DNA of 64,000 nucleotides from positions 620,001 through 684,000 of the forward strand of contig JAGAMF010000005.1 of the NCBI GenBank assembly GCA_017624855.1. Direction: 5' to 3'. The notes under the pieces were generated by a model that had not been told where the DNA came from, made no database searches, and was given only the letters and a program-made list of their open reading frames with translations. Origin of the DNA: Lachnospiraceae bacterium. GTDB lineage: Bacteria; Bacillota; Clostridia; Lachnospirales; Lachnospiraceae. Position numbers and translations under genes: made by a program. Numbering within the stretch: position 1 is the first letter of the stretch; each line of letters starts with the position of its first letter. Positions 1-8,748 of the stretch are shown here, piece by piece.

Positions 1-87
1 CCGCCCCTATACCGGTACGGAAAGGGGGTGTCCTATACGGAAATTTTTATATCTTTTATAATCTCTGTCATGGCAAGCGTAGTTGCA

Positions 88-275
88 TACTACCTTTGCA
101 AATGGTTAGACAGTGATGAGTAGTCGGTAACTAGCCTAGGGCTTAAGCCTCCCTACATAAACGGAATAGAAGCCCCCACAAGCGGCAACTTGTGGGGGCT
201 TCGTCGTTCTATACGGAACTTTTATATCTTTTTGCTTGAATATAGTATATCATACTCAAAATAACTTTGCAATAT
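88..275. repeat. Structured intergenic repeat, copy 1
   Basis: This is the first of two near-identical copies (the second is 315-501, offset about 227 bp). Both carry a stretch beginning TACTACCTTTGCAAATGG, then a conserved 70-base middle, then a perfect 12-bp hairpin (AGCCCCCACAAG, loop CGGCAA) at 171-200 and an AT-rich tail. Bases 33-60 resemble the tail of a further, diverged copy. No reading frame is conserved. It could be a dispersed non-coding repeat or duplicated structured RNA; I do not recognise the family. Confidence 0.75.
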
Positions 276-314
276 ACATATCATCTTCCGCAAATAAAAC
301 GCCATTACTCCGCT

Positions 315-501
315 TACTACCTTTGCAAATGGCTAGACAGTGATGAGTAGTCGGTAACTAGCCTAGGGTCCAAGCCTCCCTACATAAACGGAATAGAAGC
401 CCCCACAAGCGGCAACTTGTGGGGCTCCGTCGTTCCACATAGAACTTTTACATCATTTTGCTTAGGCGTAGTATAGCATACGCAAAATAACTTTGCAATA
501 T
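315..501. repeat. Structured intergenic repeat, copy 2
   Basis: Second copy of the 88-275 repeat in the same orientation, with scattered substitutions and one G missing from the hairpin right arm. Its hairpin (398-426) keeps the same arms and the same CGGCAA loop. Retention of the stem while the tail drifts suggests the folded form matters. Nothing coding is seen in 1-528. Confidence 0.75.
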
Positions 502-528
502 GCGGTTTACGCTTCCGCTTCTTATGCG

Positions 529-558
529 AAAAAACTCTAGCTTTGCTAGAGTTTTTTT
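529..558. terminator. Bidirectional intrinsic terminator
   Basis: CTCTAGC (535-541) pairs with GCTAGAG (545-551) over a TTT loop. There is a run of A before it and seven T after it, so it can work on either strand. It lies directly 3' of the minus-strand tRNA fragment, where a tRNA terminator would be expected. Confidence 0.8.
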
Positions 559-569
559 GCATAACAAAA

Positions 570-593
570 GCGGGTGATGGGAATCGAACCCAT
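570..593 (-). other. tRNA-Gly 3' fragment, probable attachment-site remnant
   Basis: Read on the minus strand this is a T-arm (ATGGG TTCGATT CCCAT) followed by the acceptor half CACCCGC, as in Firmicutes tRNA-Gly genes that begin GCGGGTG. The 5' part (D-arm, anticodon arm, 5' acceptor strand) is absent: the flank beyond 600 is an unrelated terminator. Such a 3' piece is the classic scar of tyrosine-integrase insertion into a tRNA gene, and it lies at the left edge of the defence island. No intact partner tRNA lies in this window, so the other boundary is unknown. Confidence 0.7.
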
Positions 594-609
594 GAACTGT
601 TTTTATGAT

Positions 610-645
610 AAAAGGATGCGTTAAAAAAGGAGCGCATCCTTTTTT
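610..645. terminator. Intrinsic terminator
   Basis: GGATGCG (614-620) and CGCATCC (633-639) form a stem flanked by A and T runs, with six T after the right arm. It separates the tRNA fragment from the restriction-modification leader. Confidence 0.75.
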
Positions 646-727
646 GTCACAAAAGGGGAAGACGAGGCGTTAGAAATAATAATACATTGATTAAAAGAGA
701 ATGGAAATTAAAAACAGATAATAAAAA

Positions 728-779
728 GTGAACTTTTAGTTCACAAATCTTTTTTGTTGGAAACTAAGTGTGTTATAAT
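728..779 (+). promoter_or_regulatory. Putative hsd promoter with upstream palindrome
   Basis: An extended -10 element (TGT TATAAT, 771-779) lies about 300 bases before hsdM. The -35 is poor (T-rich at 751-756), as is common with extended -10 promoters. A 7-bp inverted repeat, GTGAACT-TTT-AGTTCAC (728-744), lies just upstream where an activator or repressor could bind. The rest of the leader (780-1086) holds no gene; at 933-947 it has a 15-base sequence repeated with one change at 3941-3955. Confidence 0.5.
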
Positions 780-1086
780 GGTTGAAAATAGAAAATGCGA
801 AAAGTGTGCATTTGCAGGGTTTTGAGACCGATTTATAGGTCATAAAGTGAGTATAATCGTAGTTGTAGACAAGAGTGTCATTCCTTTTCAATTTAATTGC
901 GACTGATTAGCGCAAGTGGTATACTATAACTGACGCTGTGTTTTATCGTATGTGAAAATAAGAAAGTTAAAATAGGCTTCTTATGATATACCGATAGTAA
1001 ACGATATATGGAATAAATTCAGTTGTAAAAAATGAAACACAAGGAATTACAATATAAAAATAAAAGAACAATGGAGGTATGCAAAA

Positions 1087-2685
1087 GTGGCAGAGTTAGA
1101 AAACAGCAAGGATTTAATAAGTGTATTATGGAGTGGTGCTGATATACTCCGTTCCAAGATGGATGCAAATGAATACAAGGATTATTTATTAGGTATTGTA
1201 TTCTATAAATATTTGTCTGATTCGTTTTTGATTAAGGTATATGACTTAATTTATGATGAAAAACCGGAAACCTTAAAAGTGGCTCTTGAGGCTTATAAAG
1301 AGGCTTTGGAAGATGAAAGTGCAGAAGAATTAAAAGAACAGATAAAGTCAGAATTTCATTATGTAATTGAGCCGGATTTGACATATACCTGCTTTGCGGA
1401 TGCTGCAAGAAATAACTGTTTTAATCGTGAACAGTTGCAAAAGGCATTTAATAATATTGAGCAGAGTGATCCTCTGTTTGCTGATTTGTTTACAGATATT
1501 GATTTGTATTCTAATCGTTTGGGAACCGGTGATCAGAAGCAGAGTGATACTATATCTAATCTCATTAAAGAAATCGATAAGGCTGATTTGTTAAATTCTG
1601 ATGCGGATGTGTTGGGAAATGCTTATGAATATTTAATTGGACAGTTTGCATCTGAAACTGGTAAGAAGGCTGGGGAATTCTACACACCTCAGGCAGTTTC
1701 CAAGATTTTGACAAAGATTGCAATCAATGGACAGGAAGACAAGATGGGACTGTCTGTATATGACCCTTGTATGGGTTCGGGTTCATTGTTGTTGAATGCA
1801 AAGAAGTATTCAACACAGCCTAGAACAATTAAATACTATGGTCAGGAACTGATGACTTCAACTTTTAATCTTGCAAGAATGAATATGTTTTTGCATGGTA
1901 TTGTTCCTGAAAACCAGAAACTTCGCAATGGTGATACCTTGGATGGAGACTGGCCTACTGGGGAAGAAACTGATTTCAATATGGTACTTATGAATCCACC
2001 GTACTCTGCAAAATGGAGTGCGGCAGCCGGATTTTTACAGGATGAGCGATTTAGTGATTATGGTGTATTGGCACCGAAATCTAAGGCTGATTATGCGTTC
2101 TTGTTACACGGATTATATCATTTGAAGAGCAATGGTACTATGGCGATTGTATTGCCTCATGGTGTTTTGTTTAGAGGTGCCGCAGAAGGAAAGATTAGAG
2201 AGAAACTGCTTCGTTCCGGAAATATTTATGCAGTAATCGGATTGCCTGCAAACTTGTTTTATAATACCTCAATTCCGACTTGCATTATCGTATTAAAGAA
2301 GCACAGAGAAGGCAGGGATGTTCTGTTTATTGATGCTTCACAGAAGTTTGAAAAAGGTAAGAAGCAGAACGCTATGACCGACGCCCATATTGATTCTGTA
2401 ATTGATTTGTACAACAGACGAGAGACTGTTGACAAAGAATCCTATTTGGCAAGTTTTGAAGACATTGAAAAGAATGATTTCAACCTTAATATTCCAAGAT
2501 ATGTTGATAATTTTGAACAGGAAGAAGAAATTGATTTAAATGCACTTCTTGATGATATGAAGGATACTGATAAGCAGATCGCAGAAGTTCAAGGAGAGTT
2601 TGTTTCCATGCTTAAGGAATTAACATCAGAAGATGAGAGCATTATGGCGACACTTAACGACTTTATCGGAATGATTGAGGGGTAA
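1087..2685 (+). CDS. hsdM: Type I restriction-modification DNA methyltransferase subunit M
   Basis: This is the modification subunit, which with HsdS forms the M2S adenine methyltransferase and with HsdR the restriction complex. An N-terminal helical HsdM domain is followed by the Rossmann methyltransferase core. SAM motif I is YDPCMGSGSLL near residue 226, and the catalytic NPPY motif is near residue 303, diagnostic of N6-adenine methylation. The length (532 aa) is normal for the family. Translation starts at GTG, with GGAGG at 1074-1078. It is followed five bases later by hsdS, so the two are co-transcribed. The gene is intact. Confidence 0.95.
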   Translation: MAELENSKDLISVLWSGADILRSKMDANEYKDYLLGIVFYKYLSDSFLIKVYDLIYDEKPETLKVALEAYKEALEDESAEELKEQIKSEFHYVIEPDLTYTCFADAARNNCFNREQLQKAFNNIEQSDPLFADLFTDIDLYSNRLGTGDQKQSDTISNLIKEIDKADLLNSDADVLGNAYEYLIGQFASETGKKAGEFYTPQAVSKILTKIAINGQEDKMGLSVYDPCMGSGSLLLNAKKYSTQPRTIKYYGQELMTSTFNLARMNMFLHGIVPENQKLRNGDTLDGDWPTGEETDFNMVLMNPPYSAKWSAAAGFLQDERFSDYGVLAPKSKADYAFLLHGLYHLKSNGTMAIVLPHGVLFRGAAEGKIREKLLRSGNIYAVIGLPANLFYNTSIPTCIIVLKKHREGRDVLFIDASQKFEKGKKQNAMTDAHIDSVIDLYNRRETVDKESYLASFEDIEKNDFNLNIPRYVDNFEQEEEIDLNALLDDMKDTDKQIAEVQGEFVSMLKELTSEDESIMATLNDFIGMIEG

Positions 2686-2690
2686 TAGAT

Positions 2691-3854
2691 ATGAATAAAC
2701 CAAAAGTAAGATTCAAAGGATACAATGATGCTTGGGAACAGCGTAAGTTAGAAGATATTGTAGATGTATGTAGTGGAAGAGACTATAAACATTTATCCGA
2801 AGGTGATATTCCGGTATATGGAACTGGTGGCTATATGTTAAGTGTATCCGAGGCTTTATCTGAAAATGATGACGCTATTGGAATCGGTAGAAAAGGAACA
2901 ATAGACAATCCATATATTTTGAGAGCGCCATTTTGGACTGTAGATACGCTGTTTTACTGTGTTCCTAAAGAAAAATACAATTTGGATTTCGTGTTCTGTT
3001 TATATCAAAATGTGAATTGGAAATCTATGGATGAATCTACAGGAGTTCCAAGTTTATCAAAACTTTTGATAAACAATGTAGAAGTCAGTGTACCTACCAA
3101 AGCAGAGCAAGAGCAGATTGGTAAATATTTTTCAAAAATAGATTACCTCATCACTCTTCACCAGCGTAAGTGCGAAGAAACAAAAAAACTGAAAAAATAT
3201 ATGCTTCAAAAAATGTTTCCGAAAGATGGAGAGTGTGTTCCGGAGATTAGATTTGCAAGTTTTACTGATGCTTGGGAACAGCGTAAGTTGGAAACATTAT
3301 GCAAATTATTTACAGATGGAGATTGGATTGAGTCTAGAGATCAAAGTGCTTCTGGGGTAAGACTAATACAAACGGGAAATGTAGGAACGACGGAATATCT
3401 GGATAAAGAGAATAATAAAAAATGGATTTCGGAAGAAACATTTAACAAACTACATTGTGAAGAAATCTTTCCGGGAGACATTTTGATATCACGATTACCA
3501 GAACCAGCAGGAAGAGCGTGTATTGTTCCAAATTTGGGCACTAGAATGATTACAGCTGTTGATTGTACGATAGTAAGAACAGTAGATGAATGTGATAAAA
3601 AATTCTTGGTTCAATACCTTTCAACACCAACATATTTTAAGGTGGTCAATTCATTTCTTGGCGGCGGAACGAGGCAAAGAATAAGTAGAGGAAATCTTGC
3701 TGAAATAAGCGTTCCAATACCTAAAAATATTGAGGAACAAAACCAAATCGGGTTTTACTTTAAGAATCTTGACCGCCTCATCACTCTTCACCAGCGTAAG
3801 TGCGAAGAACTCCAAGTTATTAAGAAATGTATGTTGAAAAATATGTTTGTATAG
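2691..3854 (+). CDS. hsdS: Type I restriction-modification specificity subunit S (expressed copy)
   Basis: HsdS reads the bipartite target through two target recognition domains (TRDs) joined by conserved helices. TRD1 runs from about 2733 to 3179 and TRD2 from about 3273 to 3809. Each begins with the repeat encoding WEQRKL and ends with the repeat encoding LITLHQRKCEE, so the protein has two interchangeable halves. At 387 aa it is full length. It starts at ATG, with GAGGGG just upstream in the end of hsdM. The same repeats border three further silent TRDs downstream, so the present pair is probably one of several possible combinations. Confidence 0.93.
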   Translation: MNKPKVRFKGYNDAWEQRKLEDIVDVCSGRDYKHLSEGDIPVYGTGGYMLSVSEALSENDDAIGIGRKGTIDNPYILRAPFWTVDTLFYCVPKEKYNLDFVFCLYQNVNWKSMDESTGVPSLSKLLINNVEVSVPTKAEQEQIGKYFSKIDYLITLHQRKCEETKKLKKYMLQKMFPKDGECVPEIRFASFTDAWEQRKLETLCKLFTDGDWIESRDQSASGVRLIQTGNVGTTEYLDKENNKKWISEETFNKLHCEEIFPGDILISRLPEPAGRACIVPNLGTRMITAVDCTIVRTVDECDKKFLVQYLSTPTYFKVVNSFLGGGTRQRISRGNLAEISVPIPKNIEEQNQIGFYFKNLDRLITLHQRKCEELQVIKKCMLKNMFV

Positions 3855-3937
3855 TGAAAAAGTGATTTTTTAAAACGAAAGATGAACTAAAAAATTTAAG
3901 AAGCAAATATTTATAAATAGATTAATATTTAAACAGG

Positions 3938-3946
3938 CTTACGCTG
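3938..3946 (-). repeat. Inverted copy of the CAGCGTAAG core
   Basis: CTTACGCTG here is the reverse complement of the core found at every TRD border. It lies in the 207-base gap between the hsdS stop and the first silent cassette. The neighbouring bases 3941-3955 nearly repeat 933-947 in front of hsdM. The rest of 3855-4061 is AT-rich with no gene. Confidence 0.55.
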
Positions 3947-4061
3947 TATTTTATCAAAAGCAAAAAATAACCGGTGTGCATTGTTGTTTAAAAATGTTGA
4001 TAAAATTTAAGGATAAGAAATAACGTTTTATTACATAAAATAATATAATAGGGGTTCTGTT

Positions 4062-4598
4062 TGGGAACAGCGTAAGTTAGGTGAAGTCTTTGAACAGACC
4101 ACTAATTTTGTAAATTTGGATGAGGGTAAAATGGAATTGTGGAGCTTAACTGTTGAAGATGGTTTAACTCCTAAATCAGAAAGATATAATAGAGAATTTC
4201 TTGTAAAGAAAGACACTAATTTTAAAGAGGTCCGTCCGGGCGATATAGTTTACAATCCTATGAACATGACATTAGGAGCAGTAGGATATAATGGAATGGC
4301 TAAAAGTGTTGCAGTTTCGGGCTATTACACAACTATGGTTGCCAATGCAGGGTATGATTCTTATTATATTAACACTTGGTTAAAAAGCCCTTATGCAATT
4401 TCATTATACAAGACTTTTGCAACTGGTTCGTTGAAAGAAAAACAGAGAGTTCAATTTCCTACGCTTTCAATTATTCCAACAGTGTTTCCAGAGAGCGAGG
4501 AACAAAAGAAGATAGGACAATTTTTTGAAAGACTGGATAACCTCATCACTCTTCACCAGCGTAAAAACCATCTTTTTGAACATAGAAATCAGTATGTT
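4062..4598 (+). pseudogene. Silent hsdS cassette (TRD3)
   Basis: A single TRD starts with WEQRKL (core CAGCGTAAG at 4068-4076) and ends with LITLHQRK (variant core CAGCGTAAA at 4557-4565), exactly like the halves of expressed hsdS but with a different recognition domain between. The frame is open from 4044, after a stop at 4041. There is no N-terminal S-subunit start and no good ribosome binding site. It is best read as a storage copy for specificity switching; homologous recombination or the nearby tyrosine recombinase could move it. It is not damaged, so it is silent rather than decayed. Confidence 0.85.
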
Positions 4599-5117
4599 TG
4601 GGAACAGCGTAAGTTAGGTGAAGTCTTTGAAGAATATACAGAAAAGAACCATCCGGAATTGCCTGCTCTTACAATAATTCAAGGCGGCGGAACTGTTAGA
4701 AGAGATGAGTCTGATAGGAATATTTTGTATGACAAAGACAGTCTAGCCGGGTATAAAATGGTGCGAAAAAATGACTTCATTTTACATCTGCGTTCATTCG
4801 AAGGTGGCTTGGAAAAAGCAACCTGTGATGGCGTGATAAGCCCAGCATATCATACATTTCATGGTGTTGATACTGATGCAAGATTTTATTATGCATACTT
4901 CCGGTCATATGATTTCATCAAGAGAAAATTGGTGCCTCACATATATGGGATTCGTGATGGAAAAAGTATTGATGTGGAAGGTATGAAAAGCATTGAAATT
5001 CCTTATCCTAGTTATACAGAACAGAAACGAATAGGAGACTATCTTGAAGGCATAGACCACCTCATCACTCTTCACCAGTGTAAGTGTATAAAAACGAAGA
5101 AAAAGTGCACTAACGAT
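4599..5117 (+). pseudogene. Silent hsdS cassette (TRD4)
   Basis: Second silent TRD, in frame with the one before and the one after. Borders are WEQRKL (core at 4605-4613) and LITLHQCK (variant core CAGTGTAAG at 5076-5084). The recognition domain contains the IQGGGTVRR and IPYPSYTEQKRIG segments typical of S subunits. The change of C to T in the right core suggests slow divergence of storage copies. It has no start codon of its own. Confidence 0.85.
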
Positions 5118-5632
5118 TGGGAACAGCGTAAGTTGGAAGATGTGGCTGAATTTCTTGATACTATGCGTAAACCATTAGAAGGAGCAAAGCGGGTTTCGGG
5201 ACCATATCCTTATTATGGCGCATCTGGAATTGTAGATTATGTGGATGGATATTTGTTTGATGAAGAACTTGTTTTGCTCAGTGAAGATGGAGCAAATATT
5301 ACTGATAGAAATTATCCTGTATGCTTCCTGGCATCAGGTAAATACTGGGTTAACAACCATGCACATGTATTAAAACCAAAGTCAGGAAACGAAAATAATT
5401 TCATCTGTAATGCATTGGAGCGAAAAGATTATAAGCAGTATAACTCGGGTATGGCTATGCCAAAATTGAATCAGGAAGTTTGCAGAGGAATACCTGTAAG
5501 TTGTCCAAGTTATAATGAGCAGAAGAAAATTGGTGATTTTTTAAGGCTCCTTGACCACCTCATCACTCTTCACCGGTGTAAGTATAAGCGATATGTTAAA
5601 TATTCTTTTTTCACAAGAATACAGTGTAAGTC
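5118..5632 (+). pseudogene. Silent hsdS cassette (TRD5), read-through into hsdR
   Basis: Third silent TRD, with WEQRKL at the left (core at 5124-5132) and LITLHRCK at the right (diverged core CGGTGTAAG at 5574-5582), plus one more CAGTGTAAG at 5622-5630. The frame has no stop between this cassette and the hsdR start at 5685, so all three cassettes and hsdR form one open frame of 1517 codons. I treat this as silent storage followed by an independent hsdR because hsdR has its own ribosome binding site. Confidence 0.82.
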
Positions 5633-5684
5633 AACGATAATAGTGTTATATATTCAATTCAACGATACAAAGGAGATATTAAAA

Positions 5685-8669
5685 ATGCCGGAATTAGAAA
5701 CGATTATTGAGCAGAAGTTAATTGAACAATTGGTTTATGGTGATTCTCAGTGGGTATATAGAGCGGATTTGAAAACAGAGGAAGATTTGTGGACAAATTT
5801 TAAATATATCCTTGAACAGAACAATAAGGACAGATTAAATGGTGAAAATCTGTCTGAATCTGAGTTTGAACAGGTAAAGAATCAACTTCAGTTTTCTTCG
5901 TTCTATAAGGCCGGTGAATGGTTGGTTGGAGAGAATGGCAAAGTGATGGTGCATGTGCAGCGAGATACGGAACGCTTGCATTTGGTTGTAATGAATCACG
6001 AGCATATTGCCGGTGGAAGTAGTGTGTATGAGGTAATAAATCAATACAGTACTTTGAAGTCGGATGAGAATGATGATGAATCTGTTCGAAACAGAAGATT
6101 TGATGTTACTCTCATGATTAACGGCCTTCCTATGATACATATTGAATTAAAAAATAAACAACATTCTTATATGGATGCATTTTGGCAGATAAAGAAGTAT
6201 ATTGGGGAAGGTAAATTTACCGGTATCTTTTCTGCTGTTCAGATGTTTGTTATCAGTAATGGTGTTGATACTAAATATTTTTCAGCAGCGAGTGATGCGG
6301 AACTGAATCCTAAATTTATTAGTGGATGGTTAGATAAGGATAACAATCCTGTAACGAATTATTTGGATTTTGCCAAAAGCGTTCTGCGTATTCCGGAGGC
6401 GCATGAGATGGTTGCCAAATATACTGTATTGGATGAAGATGCTAAGAAATTGATTTTACTTCGTCCTTACCAAATACATGCCATTGAGTCCATTCGTGAA
6501 GCGTCAAAGCGCGGAAAATCCGGATTTGTTTGGCATACCACCGGCTCAGGAAAAACTCTGACATCGTATAAAGCGACCAGAAACTTATTGATGGACATTC
6601 CGTCTATTGATAAAGCCATCTTTTTGATCGACAGAAAAGATTTGGATACGCAGACAACAATGGCGTTTCAGGCGTATGCAAATAATGACTTAATTGATGT
6701 AGATGAAACAGATAATGTATATGACCTAATGAGAAAATTAAAGTCTGATGATCGGCAGGTAATCGTTACTACCATTCAGAAGTTACAGAGATTGATAACC
6801 AAAAAACTTGAAGAAGGAACACCGGAATATAATAAGATTAAGAATCTTAAAATTGCTTATGTGGTAGATGAATGCCATAGAGCAGTTACACCTGCGACTA
6901 AGAGAGAACTGGAAAGATTTTTTGCAAATTCTCTGTGGTTTGGATTTACAGGTACACCTAGATTTGCTGAAAATCCTTATCCACAGATGGGTGATTTACC
7001 GAGAACTACAGAAGAATTGTATGGTGAGAGACTGCACAAATATACAATTCAGAATGCAATTCATGATAATGCTGTTCTTGGATTTCAAGTGGAACATAAT
7101 GGACCGAAAAATATGATAGATGAAACAGACAGTAGTTTATATGATAATGAAACGCATATGCTGAAAGTTTTGGATGTAATATTAAATAAATCATACCATA
7201 AGTTGGGATTCCAGAATGGTAAAGGAAAGACTTACGAAGCTTTGCTTACAACGAATTCGATCCAAATGGCGCAGAAGTATTACGAACTTCTAACAAGAGT
7301 AAAGAACGGAGAAACAACACTTGTAATTGACGAAAAAGTAAAACAGGTGCTTCCTGATTTTCCTAAATTTGCAATTACATATTCGGTATCTGAAAACGAA
7401 GAAGGTTCACAGGTAAATCAGCAGAAGATGCAGGGTTCTCTTGATGATTACAATAAGATGTTTGGAACAAAATTCGAGTTGGCTCAAATTCAGGCGTATA
7501 ACGGAAATTTGAACAAGAGACTTGCCAGAAAGGATCCAAAGTTCCAGAGCAGAAATGAACAGTTGGATTTGGTTATTGTTGTAGACCGTTTACTTACCGG
7601 ATTCGATGCACCCTGTATGTCTACAATCTTTATTGATAGACAACCTATGGGACCTCACGATTTGATTCAGGCATTTTCAAGAACAAACCGTATTTTTGAT
7701 AAAAATAAGACATATGGACAAATAGTTACATTTCAAGCACCGGTTCTTTTTAAGGAGTGTGTTGATAATGCGGTGAAATTATATTCAGCAGGTAGTACTG
7801 AGGGTGCAGTTGCTGCAGATTGGGATGAAATTGAACCGGCATTTAGAAAGGCACTTGCAGCACTTCGTGTATGTGCAGAGACGCCTTCTGATATTTCAGG
7901 AATGTCATTGGCAGAAAAGAAAGTATTTGTAAAGATATTCCAGAATTTTGATAAGTTGTTTGCACAGTTAAAATCATTTACAAAGTATGATGATTCTATG
8001 CTTGATGAGTACGGAATTAGTGAAGAAGAGTATTATGATTATGCAGGTTGCTACAAAAATGCAGTGGAAGAAATAAAAATTGCAGAGGAAGAAGATAATC
8101 CGGTAGACCCGATTGATCCGGTAGAGCCTGTTATTGACCCTGATTATGAGTTAATGGCATATAGTAATACAAAAATTGACTATGAGTACATTATTGGTTT
8201 GATTCAAAATATTGTGACACCAAGAGACGATGCGGAAGCGGTTACACCGGAAGAACGCCAAAAGAAGATTGATGAAGTAAAGCAGTATGTGGAAGAGTTA
8301 AGAAAGAGTAACGCTAAGATTGCAGATATTATGTCTAACTTGATTTCTGAAATTGAATTAGATGAAAACAAATATAAAGGACAATCTATTCTTAACATTG
8401 TTGAGAATATGAAGAATGACTGTGTGGATAGAGTTGTTTCTGAATTTTGTGTTACTTGGTACGCATCAAAAGAAGATGTGATGTATGCGGCAACGCATTA
8501 TCGTAATGGTGAGATTCCGAATGAAAGCGCGATTAAAGCAACGGTTGATTATACAAGTTATAAATTGGCACAAGAAAACGCATTGCCTAAATTCAAGTTC
8601 TATGCTCAGATGATGGCAGAATTAAAGAAAACATTAAAAGATGAAATAGAACCGCTTATTTCGCACTAA
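5685..8669 (+). CDS. hsdR: Type I restriction endonuclease subunit R
   Basis: This is the motor and nuclease subunit, which translocates and cuts unmethylated DNA when bound to M2S. The N-terminal PD-(D/E)xK nuclease shows the D...ELK pair around residues 139-155. The SF2 motor shows TTGSGKT (Walker A, about 285-291), DECH (about 395), FTGTP (about 421) and a late AFSRTNR motif (about 660). An acidic, proline-rich linker (VDPIDPVEPV) precedes the C-terminal domain. I start at ATG 5685 because AGGAG at 5671-5675 precedes it and 994 aa is the family length; the frame extends upstream only through silent hsdS. Confidence 0.93.
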   Translation: MPELETIIEQKLIEQLVYGDSQWVYRADLKTEEDLWTNFKYILEQNNKDRLNGENLSESEFEQVKNQLQFSSFYKAGEWLVGENGKVMVHVQRDTERLHLVVMNHEHIAGGSSVYEVINQYSTLKSDENDDESVRNRRFDVTLMINGLPMIHIELKNKQHSYMDAFWQIKKYIGEGKFTGIFSAVQMFVISNGVDTKYFSAASDAELNPKFISGWLDKDNNPVTNYLDFAKSVLRIPEAHEMVAKYTVLDEDAKKLILLRPYQIHAIESIREASKRGKSGFVWHTTGSGKTLTSYKATRNLLMDIPSIDKAIFLIDRKDLDTQTTMAFQAYANNDLIDVDETDNVYDLMRKLKSDDRQVIVTTIQKLQRLITKKLEEGTPEYNKIKNLKIAYVVDECHRAVTPATKRELERFFANSLWFGFTGTPRFAENPYPQMGDLPRTTEELYGERLHKYTIQNAIHDNAVLGFQVEHNGPKNMIDETDSSLYDNETHMLKVLDVILNKSYHKLGFQNGKGKTYEALLTTNSIQMAQKYYELLTRVKNGETTLVIDEKVKQVLPDFPKFAITYSVSENEEGSQVNQQKMQGSLDDYNKMFGTKFELAQIQAYNGNLNKRLARKDPKFQSRNEQLDLVIVVDRLLTGFDAPCMSTIFIDRQPMGPHDLIQAFSRTNRIFDKNKTYGQIVTFQAPVLFKECVDNAVKLYSAGSTEGAVAADWDEIEPAFRKALAALRVCAETPSDISGMSLAEKKVFVKIFQNFDKLFAQLKSFTKYDDSMLDEYGISEEEYYDYAGCYKNAVEEIKIAEEEDNPVDPIDPVEPVIDPDYELMAYSNTKIDYEYIIGLIQNIVTPRDDAEAVTPEERQKKIDEVKQYVEELRKSNAKIADIMSNLISEIELDENKYKGQSILNIVENMKNDCVDRVVSEFCVTWYASKEDVMYAATHYRNGEIPNESAIKATVDYTSYKLAQENALPKFKFYAQMMAELKKTLKDEIEPLISH

Positions 8670-8700
8670 TAAAAAGATTGCATATAGTTATCTCTTTTCT

Positions 8701-8732
8701 TCAAAATGTTTATATCAGCGTAAGCATTTTGA
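8701..8732. repeat. Left recombination-like site beside the recombinase
   Basis: TCAAAATG (8701-8708) and CATTTTGA (8725-8732) are inverted arms around a 16-base centre that contains CAGCGTAAG (8716-8724). The 15 bases 8715-8729 are the exact reverse complement of 9686-9700, on the other side of the recombinase gene. Inverted arms with a central spacer suit a tyrosine recombinase site. Confidence 0.6.
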
Positions 8733-8748
8733 GAAACGGAGGTAACTA

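Noticed and set aside
380..637. 85-aa minus-strand open frame over the tRNA fragment
   Set aside because: It is a chance frame: it reads through a terminator, the tRNA-Gly fragment and the repeat hairpin, has no ribosome binding site, and has no recognisable protein pattern.
728..744. LexA box before hsdM (GAAC...GTTC)
   Set aside because: The half sites GAAC and GTTC are five bases apart, not four, so it does not match the SOS box; kept only as an unnamed palindrome.
2733..5632. CRISPR array from regularly spaced direct repeats
   Set aside because: Repeats are 450-600 bases apart, lie in coding sequence and encode conserved HsdS helices.
4116..8669. A single 1517-aa restriction protein
   Set aside because: The first 523 codons are three hsdS fragments without a proper start; hsdR has its own AGGAG and ATG at 5685 and is the right length from there.
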